From Trichobilharzia regenti (taxonomy: Eukaryota > Platyhelminthes > Trematoda > Strigeidida > Schistosomatidae), in the NCBI GenBank assembly GCA_944472135.2, contig OX235262.1, positions 83,178,903 through 83,242,902 of the forward strand: a stretch of DNA of 64,000 bases, in the 5' to 3' direction. Below the pieces are notes generated by a model. The model was given only the letters and a program-made list of their open reading frames with translations. It searched no databases and had not been told where the DNA came from. Each line of letters starts with the position of its first letter. Within the stretch, counting starts at the first letter, position 1. The position numbers and the translations under genes were made by a program. Positions 44,660 to 56,321 of this stretch are shown here, piece by piece.

Positions 44660-45060
44660 TTATGGAGGATTTAATCATGAGCTGACATCAGTTACAGAAC
44701 CACTGGAAAACCTGGGAGTACTGGACAGCTGTTTCGTCCTGTTTTGGGACTCTTCAACGGCACGCGTTCACCGAGGTTCGAACCCAGAACCTCCTAGTTA
44801 CAAGGTGAGCTCGTAGACCATTGAGCCTCTGGGACCCTATCTAATGGTCCTTGAACTCTAACTTCTGCCAATTGACGATATAGCGCGACCATTTCGCAAT
44901 GTCTTCTTCGATGAGTTACTGCCTCATCTTCGACCTGCTGTACCCTACTGGTCACGGCTTCCCACTGAAACCACAGGTTAACTGCCTGAATAGGATCGGT
45001 CGCTAGTGAGCATCAGATTAATTTTCAAGTATTGGTTTTGTGGGGAATTTAACTTTAAGT
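44660..45060 (-). mobile_element. HH-SINE copy with hammerhead motif
   Basis: Minus strand: middle segment (AATCTGATGCTCACTAGCGA), tRNA-Thr-like head (CCCAGAGGCTCAATGGTC, TTGTAACTAGGAGGTTCTGG, B box GGTTCGAACC), hammerhead at 44718-44764, and an arm (GGTTTTCCAGTGGTTCTGTAAC). This copy preserves GGACGAAACAGCTGTCCAGT intact, so it helps define the ancestral ribozyme. Confidence 0.78.
44718..44764 (-). ncRNA. Hammerhead ribozyme motif in HH-SINE
   Basis: Minus strand: CGTTGAAGAG stands where CUGAUGAG is expected. Stem II (GTCC/GGAC), GAAA, stem III (CAGCTG) and GTC with CAGTAC are intact. The 5' half of the core is damaged. Confidence 0.5.
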
Positions 45061-47040
45061 TTTTTGTCTTTGGTTCTGTCGAAAAATCTAAATAACTCAT
45101 CTGCCCTCCGATTTTCTTGAAATGCTTTTAGTGGACTGACATCAGTGAAAAGTGCATCACAAAAGCACGTTTACAAGATTCAAAAGCACATTTTTACAAA
45201 TTAATGAGAAGTAATACATCAGCGGTCAGAACTCAATAATACATCATAGAGCTCACTTTCGAGTAATCATGACTGTGGAAAACGGTCATCTCATGCATAA
45301 TCAAGTAAATCACAATCCCAGACTAGAATATAACATTCCCCTGGGAAAGTAGACTAATTAACTAATGACATGACGGTAAAGTTAAGCAGTAAGTATTTAA
45401 ATGAAATGAATGCACCAATGATTATCAAACAGCCAATTGCATAGTCCCAACAAATTTGTGCCAGAGAATATCCATAATAAAGAGAAAAGTTTTAAAAACA
45501 GGTACCCTGTTTAACATTGCTGTCTATTTTTAGCATTTCTTTGAGAATAGGGTGCGTTTTACTTGATTTCACTACCTTTATCTGATTGCATGTTAGAAGG
45601 TCATTTGTGAAATCGTTTCCTTTAATCACTGTTCTCTGACTAAGCCAACGTAACTGCAGAAGGGTGATTAAAATCAAGAAGTTAAATCTCACTCATTCAT
45701 ATGACAAAAGAATGAATTCCTTAGCAAATAGAAAGTAAAGTGCGATTCATTGACCACCCTATTTTCATAGCAGTTTTCAATGAGTACTATGGTTGAAACA
45801 CGCAGACCATCAGTTCAAATCTCAGAGCCAACCATATTTTTATTTAAAATCTCATTCAGTCTGCTTTACAGTAAGAACATTCTGTTTTATCAGCACTATC
45901 TACTATAGGTAAATCAGCTGAAGGCTTCCAGGGTTCTGTTGCTCACATCATAAGCAAATCTTTTTTCTCATATCCAACGTTTTGTTATGTCAAAATTAAA
46001 TAAAATGGCAAATCATCATAACGTAAAATAACTCACCATGCGGTAATCGACGATATCTCAATATGCGTGGATTGTGGTCAAGAGCTTTAAAAGAATGCAT
46101 AAGATTCTAGTTATCAGTATCTGCTGTATTAATATATTACTTTAATGTTATAAATGGAAACGAAATTGATGAATTTGGTTAGAGTTTGCCGTAAGCTTTC
46201 ACATTTCTATGGCGTTAGCTCGATAAGCGGCTTATGTTGTCCACTCTTGACTGTCTTCATTAATTAAAGCTTCTGCTCTTTTAATAGTTGAAACGACTAA
46301 AATAGTCCTATCTGACATAAAGAAGGAACTTTCTCAAATGACGGTGAAAACAGACAAGTGGAAAAAATACTTGATTATGTTTTCATTACAATTTTGTACC
46401 CAGGACTGTCTCGTCTGAACTTTTGACTACAACTATTTGAAATGAGTATGCCTGCTTTAATCATGAGTAATAGAAATTGTTCTTTGCAGAAACATTTGAG
46501 TAATCATCACGTTCATGAGTTTCTCCACAGTTCTTCAAAAAAATAACTGTTCTCTGGTTTATCATCAAGTAAATTAGCACATTTACATCAACTGAGAAAA
46601 GCATGCAATGAGATTCCTATCGGTTTCAATATATTGATACCTATTTTCACTTTCTGAGATAATGGGGATGATCTGTATCTCATTTAAGGATGTTTCTCTT
46701 TACATGGATGTGTTATTTGGAACGGATTTTTCAACCATGAAGTTTTCGAAATCGTACTAGACAATATCTTAAGCGTTTACTTCGGCGTCCAGTGAAATTT
46801 CCAGATTTCGCCATAACTGCCCTTCTTGATCATCCTGGGTGTAATTGATTGCACTTAGAAGTTTTAATATCCATAAAAGATTCCGAAAACCTTATTCATC
46901 AATGAAATATGTGTTATCCAGGAAGACGATGAAGGTTTCTCAGTTGAACTGTGCGGCTCATAGAAGACAGTCACATCAGAAACTTCATTTTTATTTTTTA
47001 TTCAAGAACCTTGTCGTATATTTTTTTAACAGTAGTTTTT
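45061..47040. other. 2 kb without a recognised feature
   Basis: AT-rich, short chance frames only. A tRNA-like patch near 45790-45830 (AGTTCAAATCT) is too weak to call. Confidence 0.45.
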
Positions 47041-47268
47041 TTTATTCCTTCACGTTTTCAGTGGAACATAGGGCTTCAAGCTAGAGGCTTGGCGTTTCTG
47101 TAACAGTGTTTATTTTGACAGGATGGGGTTGCTAGCCTCATGCCCAACCTTTCCTCTTTACCAGTTCTATTACTGGCTTAGCGAAGTGAAGGAGTGCATC
47201 GGCCGGGGATCGAACCCCCAACCATGTGCATGGTCAACGAGCGTCCTAACCACTGTGCCACCGACGCA
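47041..47268 (-). mobile_element. SINE-R copy, well preserved
   Basis: Minus strand: GCGTCGGTGGCACAGTGGTT head, CCATGCACATGGTTGGGG, B box GGTTCGATCCC with CCGGCCGATGC closing the acceptor-like stem. The body GGCATGAGGCTAGCAACCCC and the tail GAAGCCCTATGTTCCACTG follow. One of the cleanest copies. Confidence 0.85.
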
Positions 47269-50200
47269 CATTTTCACAATATAATATCTATGTTTATTAT
47301 ACATATAAATAATGGTTTTGGAAACAATAAAAGAAATATATTTAGAGAAATCAGAGGTTAACTGAATGTCTTCCCATTAAACACTGAATGCAATAATAGA
47401 GTAAGTCAAGTGACTGAATTACTACAGCAAGTGAAACCCTAAAAATAGATAACTGTCTAAGTATGGAAAACACTACTCAGTATTTGATGGTTACCACCGT
47501 AAGTTATTCAGAGTACACTTCCACTTTAATCAAACGAATAGATTTTAGCTTATTAATCATTTGCATAATATATATTAATTCACTTACTGTATATTGTAAA
47601 TGGTTGTTCAGTTACTGTGGAAGGCTTAGATTCAGCTGCAACTTTAAATAAAATAACAATCCTGTGTATATAATGAATACAAATCACATTTAAAATACAT
47701 TTTAAGAAGTAGAAGAAGACGGTTCATACAACATCATATAACAAATTCATGCTTTACTCGTCTATGCTGAATTCTCAGTCCTTGTAGTGTATGTATTGAA
47801 GTATTCAAGATGAAAGCATTACTTTCGAATCCACTGTACCACGTCAGGATGATTTTTTGTCTCATTGGAAATTCCACTAACTGATAGGATAATGAAAGTG
47901 TTATTTTTCACATGGAAAAAGTCGTCAAATTAGTCTAGTTAAAGATGAAATGATCGGAATTTGCTTATCTTTGTTTTCAACATAGACAACGGAAAGACAG
48001 TCTTCAAGATCTTGATGCTTACTCAGCCGTCAAGCAGATCTGAGTACTTAGATACGGGTTTCCAGAGGCTGAATTGTTTGAATCGCTGTTTCACCGCAAA
48101 ACAACAGCCGCCCAGTGTTGAGACCACTGTTGTCTTGCTACCAAGCACTACTCCTTGGTGTGAATGATTTTAAGGAAAGTTACATCAATTATTATTCATT
48201 TTGTATTCCTCTTATAACAGTTATCTTTGGAATGAATTCTTACAACTCGACGCAAGTGTTACTTTATAGCTGTGAACAGATGTCGATTAAGCTTAACAAT
48301 TTTATTGGAAAATCATACAATATTAAAAATCTGCATTCAGACTTACCAATTTGGTCAAAACGCATATGCCAGTATAAGACAATTAATCCAAAGTTGAAAT
48401 AAAGGAACTATATTACCATAATAACGGTTAAATATAAACTGAAAATTAAACCTTACTTACTGTATTATTGAACATTTTATAATTTGTTTAATTAAATTTT
48501 TAACCATGTAAATTGTTCGATTTCCACTAGTTTATACTGTGAGGCTTAATTTAATTACTGTCCTTTTTATATTCCTTATTCCTAATGACCTAATCCCCTT
48601 TGATTATTAACATTTATATATTGTTTTACTGCCAGTAATGAGCTTTAAAAGAGGGTTAACACTTTCTCTCCTTTTTTGGTGTGATTAGGTGTTTATATAC
48701 CTTCTATTTTAACAACAAATATCAACCAATCTTTTTCTGCATTCACCGTGAAAATTTATATCTGTCGTATTGGTGAATCACACTCTAGATGACAGATAAT
48801 GTCATATGTCAAGATAAGTGTGAAGCTCACTTTCTATGCAAACAAATAATAAAATCCCTTGACTGCAGTCTAGTCTATTGTGTTAGATTTTCTCTCCCGG
48901 TTACTCACAATTGTTTTGCCTTAGAGTAAAATCAATACTTATCTGAATTTATGTAATAATTTCCATTATTTTTTATACATGACTGATACATCTCTGAAAT
49001 GAAATCCTTCATTCAGAAACGTATACAGTTCAGAATGATGATTTTGCACAGTTTCTGTTAAAAGTTGAAAAAAAAGAGTGACACATTGCATATACCCATT
49101 GTTTTAATGAGACTTTTGGCGGGAAACAAAAATGTGTGCGTTTTAACTCAAGCTTAGTCTTCTCCCTTTGTAACTACCTGATTGCCATACTAATTATTTG
49201 GTTACATCCTTTGAAATTTACAGGAATCTTCCATCTTTGTCCAAAAAATACTGAATAACCCAACTGGCTAAACCCATAGTGGCGAAAAACCCAGCTGAAA
49301 CAAAACACGTGGACTGTCTCTGGATTATATTTTGTTAAATTTATGGAAAGTAGACCTAATCTTATTCGCAAGTACCTGTAGCCTCCTATTACTCATTATC
49401 CTTAATAACTGTAATATATTGTTTAAGTTCCTCTATTGCATCGGGTATTTGTTTTAATATTTTGTAAAACTTTTCAGTTTATTGTAAAGTCCTCCACAAA
49501 ACGAAGTTTTTGGCTTAATTAAATTTATTCACGACAGTATTTGCACAAATCAAGGGACCAAAAGTGTCAGTAGTAAGTATATCTAATGTAAATTCAATAA
49601 ATAAAAATATATAAAAAGGAAAATATATTCTACGTTTTATTTTGTTATGAATTTCATTCAGAACAGAGAATAATTGTCATCAACTCAAATCATTTTTTTT
49701 TTAAAAAAACCCTGAACAAAAAGGGTGTAAAGACTCAGTTTGTGTGGTGACAGAAAATTCAATGAACACGTTCTATGAAATATAGAGTAATTTCTATCAC
49801 ATCATACTGAATCGAAAGCTTTTATTTCGTGAAGATAAGAAGGTCTGGTCACTCTATAATTTCCTACATTATTCATTAATAACTGCACGCTTTGATATAT
49901 TTACATCAATAGGACAGTTATATTTAGGCGTTTCTGTTTTTATTACTAATTTAATCGATATATGACAGTGAGATATTGCTTAAACATGAAGATAAAAGCC
50001 GCTATACAGTCTCCACCAGCTTCTAAAAATTATAAGTCTCTCTACATAGGCTATACTATGATCCTGTGAAGCTAAATAAGCTCTTATGATAAATTCTGAT
50101 GGAATGAATTAGTGGAACTATAATTAAAATTCACAATTTGCAAATTGATTCATGATTTGTAATCCACACAGTTGGAGTATATGAAATTTGACTACATTTT

Positions 50201-50379
50201 CCTTAGGAAGTCAAAATTAATTCAGATCACAATACATGTGGTCTGCTTGGTATCATAATTCACAGTCAAGAAAGCAAGCATAATTGCAGATGGTATGTAC
50301 TACTTAATGCTCGATACGAACAGTCAGATGCCTCTCACATAAACCACTAGTGCTTGCTAGCCAAATCGAACAAGGGGCC
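47269..50379. other. 3.1 kb without a recognised gene
   Basis: AT-rich throughout. Frames of 62-95 codons at 47463-47651, 47961-48167, 48115-48402 and 49174-49371 lack motifs and look like chance. No repeat is recognised. Confidence 0.45.
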
Positions 50380-50510
50380 TAAACACCGGAGGATCCTTCT
50401 GGCCGTTTACAGTCAAGCTTGTCAGTGGTGTACCCGGTTTGCCCCAGCTCAGAGAGCCGAATCACTTTGAACCATCCAAATTTTGGCTAGCCAATTCAGT
50501 AAACTGGTAA
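50380..50510. repeat. Old dispersed repeat shared with 14290-14415
   Basis: CTAAACACC…, GGTGTAC, CTCAGAGAGCCGAATCACTT (here) correspond to CTAAACACC, GGTGTAC and CTCACAGAACCGAATCAGTT at 14.3 kb. Family unknown. Confidence 0.45.
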
Positions 50511-50535
50511 TACTGTCAGTCTAATTCGCAACTTA

Positions 50536-50760
50536 TGCATCGGTGGTTCAGCGGTGGAACGCTGGCCGACTATGCATATGGTCACTGGTTAGAGTCCCGA
50601 CCGGCTCACAACTTTACCTTCCTTAGCCAGTTACAATCCTGACAAAGAGAGAAGGTCGGGCATGGGACTAGCAATCACACCCCGAAGAAACACGACTGAA
50701 GCTTTAAAGCTCTAGCTTGAAGCCCTATACTCCACTTAGAACGTAAAGCAATAAAGTAAG
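50536..50760 (+). mobile_element. SINE-R copy
   Basis: GCATCGGTGGTTCAGCGGTG head, CCGACTATGCATATGGTC, GGTCGGGCATGGGACTAGCA body, and the tail CTTGAAGCCCTATACTCCAC with AATAAAGTAA. Confidence 0.75.
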
Positions 50761-51825
50761 AAATAAATAATTCGCAGTTTAAACAGTTCAATAGTTTCCT
50801 TAAAAAACCGAAATTATTCAGATCATAATTCATGGTCTGCTTGATGCCGTAAATGACAGTCAAGACAGCAAGCATAAATCCATGACTTTGTATGCTAGTG
50901 ATCTGAGTTAAACAGGGTAAACCTTTTATGAGGTCAGCTCAAAATGAGAAAAACAGCCATCTGCTTTTTATGTTATAATTAGAGATGCACATTTCAAAAA
51001 TTTTCCGAAAGAGTTCCAACTCTGTGAATCAAATTTGGCTGAAGAATTTAACAAATTCTTTAAAATAATGAAATAGCTGACTGCACTGTTAAAAGCAGGT
51101 TAGTTCATGTGCACAACCACATTTAACTTTACAATATATAAGTACTAACATTTGAACAGCTTGTTCTTCTGTTTCCACTTCCGAAGCCTGTTTTGCACTA
51201 TGAATAAAGTCCACAAGGAATACTGAAAAAAATTCTGAATAAAGTCATATATTTAGAAAGGATTGTCACCAAAGGAGGGTAGAAATTATTGCTGACTACT
51301 ATACTCATAGGAATAAGTTTGGTGATTGCAGTTTTGGAAGAGCTATGCTGATTTTAGCTGATGGTTAAGGAATACCAGTCAACCCGAGAAAGATTATTCC
51401 AGAATTTGATAAGCCAGCCTTCAGAAGCACAGCGAAAGAAAGCTGTATGGAAGAAGACGAATACCTTAAGGCTAATTTTAATACACAAAATAAACTCAAA
51501 TCATAAAGCAGGTATAAACAAACCACTTTCACAAAGAGATCTTCAAAGTCTATGTAAAAACAAAGTGAGGGGTATCGAACTGAAGGCGGCAGACGGAGGT
51601 TTGACGTAACAATTTAGGTGCGTTAGACGAACTAATGGCTTCCAACAACTTCCCCCATGAAAGTGGTATAGTGTTAAAGCGTCTAGTTCAAACCATAAAT
51701 AGTTATAATTCTACTCTATTTCTCACTATCCACATTCATGTTTCTTCGACCATCTGAGGAGGTTCCCAACACAATATAGTCGGAGTCGATGAGAAATAAA
51801 TCAAAGATATATTTATCTGGATTTC
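50761..51825. other. No recognised feature
   Basis: An 82-codon plus-strand frame at 51361-51609 is hydrophilic (…QRDLQSLCKNKVRGIEL…) but shows no motif I recognise; coding is possible but unsupported. Confidence 0.35.
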
Positions 51826-52130
51826 ATCATGAGCTGACATTAATTAGAAAATCATTGGAAAACCTGTAGGGAGTACTGAACAGCTGTTTCGTCTTGGTTT
51901 GGGACTCTTCATCAGTACGCACCCACCACCACGGGCTTCGAACCCAGGACCTTCCGGTTACAGGGCGAGCTCGCATACCATTAGGCCACTGGGCGCGATC
52001 CAATGGCCCATGAATTCTAACTTCTGCCAATTCAAGATATAGCGTGACCCCTAGGCAATGTCTTCGGCGAGTATTTGTCCTCAAACCCGACCTGCTGTAC
52101 CCACTTCGCTTCACTAGTTTTATTCTGTCT
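51826..52130 (-). mobile_element. HH-SINE copy with hammerhead motif
   Basis: Minus strand: tRNA-Thr-like head (CCCAGTGGCCTAATGGTATG, B box GGTTCGAAGC), hammerhead at 51873-51918, and an arm (GGTTTTCCAATGATTTTCTA). Confidence 0.75.
51873..51918 (-). ncRNA. Hammerhead ribozyme motif in HH-SINE
   Basis: Minus strand: GTACTGATGA retains the CUGAUGA heptamer but has lost a dinucleotide between stem I and the core. AGAGTCCC…AAGAC (stem II, one mismatch), GAAACAGCTGTTC and AGTAC follow. Useful for rebuilding the family consensus; probably inactive. Confidence 0.5.
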
Positions 52131-52327
52131 GGTGAGCCTATCTTGTCAATGTTAACTTGATTTGTTTGACACTACAGGTGTCACTCTATCATTTCCATGT
52201 CTGTGATCATGTGAAAACTTAAAGTTTCCAGTTCGAGAGGCTTCTAACCGAATTTGGTCATGTATTCCCGGACACCAAGTTCTTAAACTCTCAGTTATGA
52301 TGGCTTTATTTTAGATAGTTCAGGAAA

Positions 52328-52597
52328 TGGATTGGACACTCGTTGAGGAGGCCGGTTGATGACATCGTGCGTCAGGCCGTTGCTCGAGTGGAACAAGTCC
52401 GAAAGGGAAGCGGCGAGTGTGACGTCAGTGCAAGGGTGACATGGAGGAGATCGTGTGAAGAGGAGTTGAAACAGTATGCACTAAAATAGATGGATGCAGG
52501 TGAAAAGTTTAGCAGAAGACAGAAGCAAGTGGAGACGCGCAGTTGAAGCCTTATGTTCCACTAGGAACCCAAGGGAACAATAATAATAATAATACAA
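52328..52597 (+). mobile_element. RTE-clade LINE, subfamily 2, 3' fragment
   Basis: AAATGGATTGGACACTCGTT through GTTGCTCGAGTGGAAC, GGTGACATGGAGGAGATCG and the tail GTTGAAGCCTTATGTTCCAC plus (AAT)n. The longer GTTG before CTCGAG places it with the 27.4- and 40.7-kb copies. Confidence 0.8.
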
Positions 52598-53099
52598 TCC
52601 CCCAGTTTCTGAGGTTCATATGATTATTTCAGTTAATATCCTGGGAAGTAATGCCTTATAGCCCCCATATTTTGTATCACCTGTCCGGAAAATGTTGTCT
52701 GATCAGCTAGAACTTCAGCAACCTTGTTAAAATGCTTTTTGGAAAACAAAAAAGTAATTCAGTAGGTTATTCCTACAGAACAACTCTAAATATCCTTTTT
52801 TCTCGTCGAACTAATTCTAAGGAGTGGTAGTGGTATTTCGTCACTCAGTTCATCACCGAATTTCTGATTTTATAGCCTTTCTACTAGACCGGTGGGAATG
52901 GGAAGATGAACACTTGCTAATAACTTCATAGGCTGTCGAAATGAGTAGTTTTCAAATTATTTACTTATATCCTGAGGTGTAATACGAGAAACTCCAAGTC
53001 AGAAATCCAGTTCTTGACATTGCTGCGTGCAGAGGTTTCAGCATTTATATTAGGTAAGAGAATGGGTTTCGGCCTTCAGTACACATTAGTATATATTTA
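52598..53099. other. No recognised feature
   Basis: AT-rich sequence. Confidence 0.5.
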
Positions 53100-54010
53100 T
53101 ATTATTCACTCAACTAGATTTCAAAGGGGGAAACATTGCTGAAATGGTAAAGAGAAGACTGAAAACGACAGTAGCCAGAGCCTATCCTGCAGCTAAGTTG
53201 GTTCCCGTCCATCGGACATCATGCTCTTTGGTGCAGCCAATAGTCGATAGATACCCTTCTCATTTTAACTCCAACTGTGTATACAATTTTACGTGTATCT
53301 GCGAGAGCAGTTGCATTGAGGGAACAGAAAGAAGAGCACACCTCCGATTTTCTGAACATGTACCGAAAAGCCTATGTCTCAAGGGAACAAACTCTTACAG
53401 TAGCGCTATTACTAGAAATCTCCTGGACATGGGTCATGAGGTGGAAATTGTGAAATCCCTTAAAATTATCAATAGACAAAGGAGCTCCATTCTCCTCAAG
53501 TTTGTCGAAGCAATTTCTATCAAACGCTTGGAACCAGATTTATGTGTTCAGAAAGAAGCAGTTATTAGTTTTTCCTTGCCCCGGTAACTGGATGTCTTTA
53601 TTCTCTCATCTGATTACGTAATCTTTGTCTTTAAACTCACCCCTCTTTTTTTATAATCTTTAGTTTTGCTTGTCTCTTGTTTCTACGATGTGAGCTGAAC
53701 TCAGTACATCGTTACCTAATTTATTAGTTACTTGTCTCGTCTTTATTACGTAACTCCTTTACCATTGTATGCATACATTTATTTTGTTTAAACTTGAACT
53801 GCCTGTGTAAAAACTATATAAGCGCAATTTTCTGAATACTGTTCACTAATTGTGGAACTTTCTGTCAACTGACAACATGTAAAATTTGCAAGTATGTTAA
53901 AACTTTTCTATACGTGAACCTCATAATTGAGTTAGGCTGTAAGCAGCTGAGCTGATGAAAAGCCAACGAAATAAATGATGGGTACCATATTATTCTGCAC
54001 AAACCTCTGT
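53100..54010 (+). mobile_element. PLE-D-like element, endonuclease part and 3' tail
   Basis: 5'-truncated before the nuclease. Coding runs 53144-53587, then an AT-rich 3' tail to about 54010 with GCTGATGAAAAGCCAACGAA near 53956, a possible hammerhead-related motif. It is related to PLE-A and PLE-D. Confidence 0.78.
53144..53587 (+). CDS. PLE endonuclease remnant (GIY-YIG, catalytic motif damaged)
   Basis: An open frame of 147 codons to the natural stop. It holds CVYNFTC (residues 45-51, the GIY strand), SCIEGTERR (56-64) where YIGRT is expected, FSEHVPKSL with E71, then HEVEIVKSLKIINR and the family C-terminus LCVQKEAVISFSLPR. The YIG motif is changed, so activity is doubtful even though the frame is intact. 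The start Met is simply the first in the open region. Confidence 0.78.
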   Translation: MVKRRLKTTVARAYPAAKLVPVHRTSCSLVQPIVDRYPSHFNSNCVYNFTCICESSCIEGTERRAHLRFSEHVPKSLCLKGTNSYSSAITRNLLDMGHEVEIVKSLKIINRQRSSILLKFVEAISIKRLEPDLCVQKEAVISFSLPR

Positions 54011-54559
54011 TGTTCTAAATTTATTCAAATTCATCAAGGGGAATAATTGCATGAAATATTTAAAACCATTGGACAGTTGCAGCAATCTCACGATATCAAA
54101 ATTTGAGTTGGAATCGGCTGTCAAGCTGTAGAAATTCACTAATGGATGTAACTGGATGTCGCTATACATAAGAAGTATGAAAGGTGAACCATATCTGGTC
54201 CCCGGTCTAACCTCGCAACCATTACTTGGTGAGAAACATCAATCCCGCACGATATTCAGTGGATCTCGTACATCAAGGGGCTAAAATTCTATGTGTTCTG
54301 AAGAGTGACACTGCTAATGATACTAAGGGGCTCAGCTTGCCGTCACCCAATTCAAATGTAATAGACAAAGAGTCATAAAGTGTGATATTATGAAAGCAAA
54401 GAAAAGCGCGCATATTACTTTCTAGGCCTCTTAATTCTTTGTCTGTTGTCAAAGTTTTCGCCGTCCTTTCAGAGTTCTTTTTCCACAATGACCTTTTCAC
54501 AATACATCTGACATATTCCTGTTTTCTCACTCCTCACTCACCACAATGAGGAGAATCAC
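54011..54559. other. No recognised feature
   Basis: A minus-strand frame at 54273-54530 (85 codons) has no motif. It could be part of the RTE remnant to its right but I could not align it. Confidence 0.35.
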
Positions 54560-54673
54560 TGGCGATAAAAGTCAGAACTGTCCAACTACTGTATCCACAT
54601 CAAAAGCTTCCTTGAGTTATCCGATGTGAGCCACTCGACACCTGTCACTTTCATATAGCTGCTGATGAGGTTG
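54560..54673 (-). pseudogene. Old RTE-clade LINE remnant, part beyond the LTR element
   Basis: Minus-strand reading NLISSYMKVTGVEWL…KLLMWIQ resembles the RTE stretch [19 protein letters not shown]…FEV…G and continues the remnant at 56510-57040 across the LTR element. Heavily worn. Confidence 0.45.
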
Positions 54674-54868
54674 TGTGGTGATTGACAATTTCTATCTCTG
54701 TATTGTTTAAAATACTTACTGTTGACTGTTGATATGTTTCTTATATGAATGGCATTCTAATTCCGCTAAATACAAACTCCTGATTGCTGCCCTCTCTGGG
54801 TTTTGTTTGGATTCTTATAATTCCGTCAGATCGAAATACTAATATTCCTATTACAATAAATTACTACA
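54674..54868 (+). repeat. 5' LTR
   Basis: 195 bp, TG…CA ends. It contains GTTTAAAATAC and TTATATGAAT (possible TATA-like sites) and AATAAA at 54855-54860, a possible polyadenylation signal eight bases before the end. Confidence 0.93.
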
Positions 54869-54890
54869 AATTGGCGTCGCGATGGAGCTA
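54869..54890 (+). promoter_or_regulatory. Presumed tRNA primer-binding site overlapping the gag start
   Basis: TGGCGTCGCGATGGAG begins three bases after the 5' LTR. TGG is the expected start of a primer site complementary to a tRNA 3' CCA. The gag ATG at 54882 lies inside it. The tRNA species is not determined. Confidence 0.55.
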
Positions 54891-56321
54891 AGTAACCTGG
54901 GAAAATTTCCTCTTAATGGTTCTCCGCGGGAGATTGCTGATTATTTGGAATGCTTTGATGCGTGGTGCATTTCCAAGAATGTTCGGGATGATAAAATACC
55001 TGCTCATTTCATCACCGCTATTGGGCTTGATGCATATAGCCTGGTGAAGAATCTGGCATTTCCAGATAAACCCATTTCTATGTCATATGACAAGATCCGT
55101 GAGCTTCTGACAAATCACTTCCATGTAACTACTTTTGAGACCAGAGAGAGGGCTCACTTCAACAAACTGGTACGTTCTCCCAACCAGAAGATTCGAGAAT
55201 TTATTCTTCAACTTCAAATTCAAGCCTCAAAGTGTAATTTTGGAGATCAGCTGCATACACAACTACGTGATCGTCTAATTGCTGGAATCAATATTCCTAA
55301 GTTAGAGAAAGAGTTAATTCAGATTCCTTCTTGTACGTTTCAAACTGCTAAAGAGGTATGTATTACATATGAAGATGTCCATAATGAATACTCTGCTCCC
55401 ACTACGTCAGTATCTGATGTCATGCTGTCCAAAGTCGAAAATACAAGTGTTCATGGAAAGAAATCCAAACTGCCGTCCACAGGTAATAGAATGCAGCCAG
55501 AGATCAAAAACATTAAACCGTGTTTATCCTGTGGAAAGTTACATCTACGAAGCACTTGCCGTTTTCGGAGTGCTAAGTGTCACAAATGTGGTAAAGTTGG
55601 ACACATCAAGACGGTTTGCAGAAGTTCGAGTACTTATGTTGCTCAACATTCTTATAATTCTCCCAAGCTGTCTAGTAAAATGGAGTCAATGTGTCTTTCA
55701 ACCTTTCAAAATACTCAAGCTAATCCAACGAAAACCTCCACTGCAAGTTCAGCAACGCAAGCATCAACTGTTTCCAAAAATGAGGTAGCCAAGTTGCAAT
55801 GTGAACTGTCGAAAACACGCAAAGACCTGAATGAGATGAGAGAGCAACTGATTAAAATTGAGGAATTACTGCATATGCATAGACTGCGTCCGTCGAATGC
55901 AGAGCATACAAGTACCCGTGAAAGTCCTGCAAAACGTTTCAAATCTCGAATTCTCAAGAAGCGTCTGATGTCCACGACTTCTAATGTACATTATTACAAA
56001 GGGAATGACTATAGACCTTCTGTTGGAATTATACTACAAAAAATGGGAAATCGAGTGGTGAAGATATTAGACATCAAAGATCACTCAGTTCATAACGGAC
56101 ACTTGGACAAAGTGACAAAAAATGAAGTAGGTCGTTCCAATTATAATATTATTGATTCCGCTAATAATCCTGATTTTGTAGATAATTCAGAAATAAGTCC
56201 AGATAATACTGATGAAAATAATATCACAGAATCAGTTAGGTCGAAGCTACTTGCAAGCAAACCGAGACATCGCTATAAATACGCGAGGAGATATTCGAGA
56301 TGTGGCGGATGTGGTGATTGA
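54882..56321 (+). CDS. gag: Gag-like protein with two zinc knuckles, fused to an integrase-tail-like segment
   Basis: 479 codons, uninterrupted, starting 14 bases after the 5' LTR. Residues 1 to about 170 look like Ty3/gypsy capsid (REIADYLECFDAWC, RERAHFNKL, LRDRLIAGI). Two CCHC knuckles follow: C214-X2-C217-X3-H221-X4-C226 (one residue short) and a canonical C233-X2-C236-X4-H241-X4-C246. Residues ~301-335 are predicted by eye to be a coiled coil (KLQCELSKTRKDLNEMREQL). From ~375 on, YRPSVGIILQKMGNRVVKI and an Arg-rich end resemble the C-terminal tail of gypsy integrase, and the stop lies 12 bases inside the 3' LTR. I infer an in-frame deletion of most of pol. Function would be particle formation around element RNA; enzymes must come in trans. 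Confidence 0.85.
   Translation: MELSNLGKFPLNGSPREIADYLECFDAWCISKNVRDDKIPAHFITAIGLDAYSLVKNLAFPDKPISMSYDKIRELLTNHFHVTTFETRERAHFNKLVRSPNQKIREFILQLQIQASKCNFGDQLHTQLRDRLIAGINIPKLEKELIQIPSCTFQTAKEVCITYEDVHNEYSAPTTSVSDVMLSKVENTSVHGKKSKLPSTGNRMQPEIKNIKPCLSCGKLHLRSTCRFRSAKCHKCGKVGHIKTVCRSSSTYVAQHSYNSPKLSSKMESMCLSTFQNTQANPTKTSTASSATQASTVSKNEVAKLQCELSKTRKDLNEMREQLIKIEELLHMHRLRPSNAEHTSTRESPAKRFKSRILKKRLMSTTSNVHYYKGNDYRPSVGIILQKMGNRVVKILDIKDHSVHNGHLDKVTKNEVGRSNYNIIDSANNPDFVDNSEISPDNTDENNITESVRSKLLASKPRHRYKYARRYSRCGGCGD

Noticed and set aside
45790..45835. A tRNA-like patch with a B-box-like AGTTCAAATCT
   Set aside because: No A box at a proper distance and no SINE body or tail.
47170..47268. A functional tRNA gene (clean A and B boxes, closing acceptor-like stem)
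   Set aside because: The same head recurs at several sites, always joined to a SINE body and LINE-like tail, and the anticodon loop lacks the normal U33. It is a SINE promoter.
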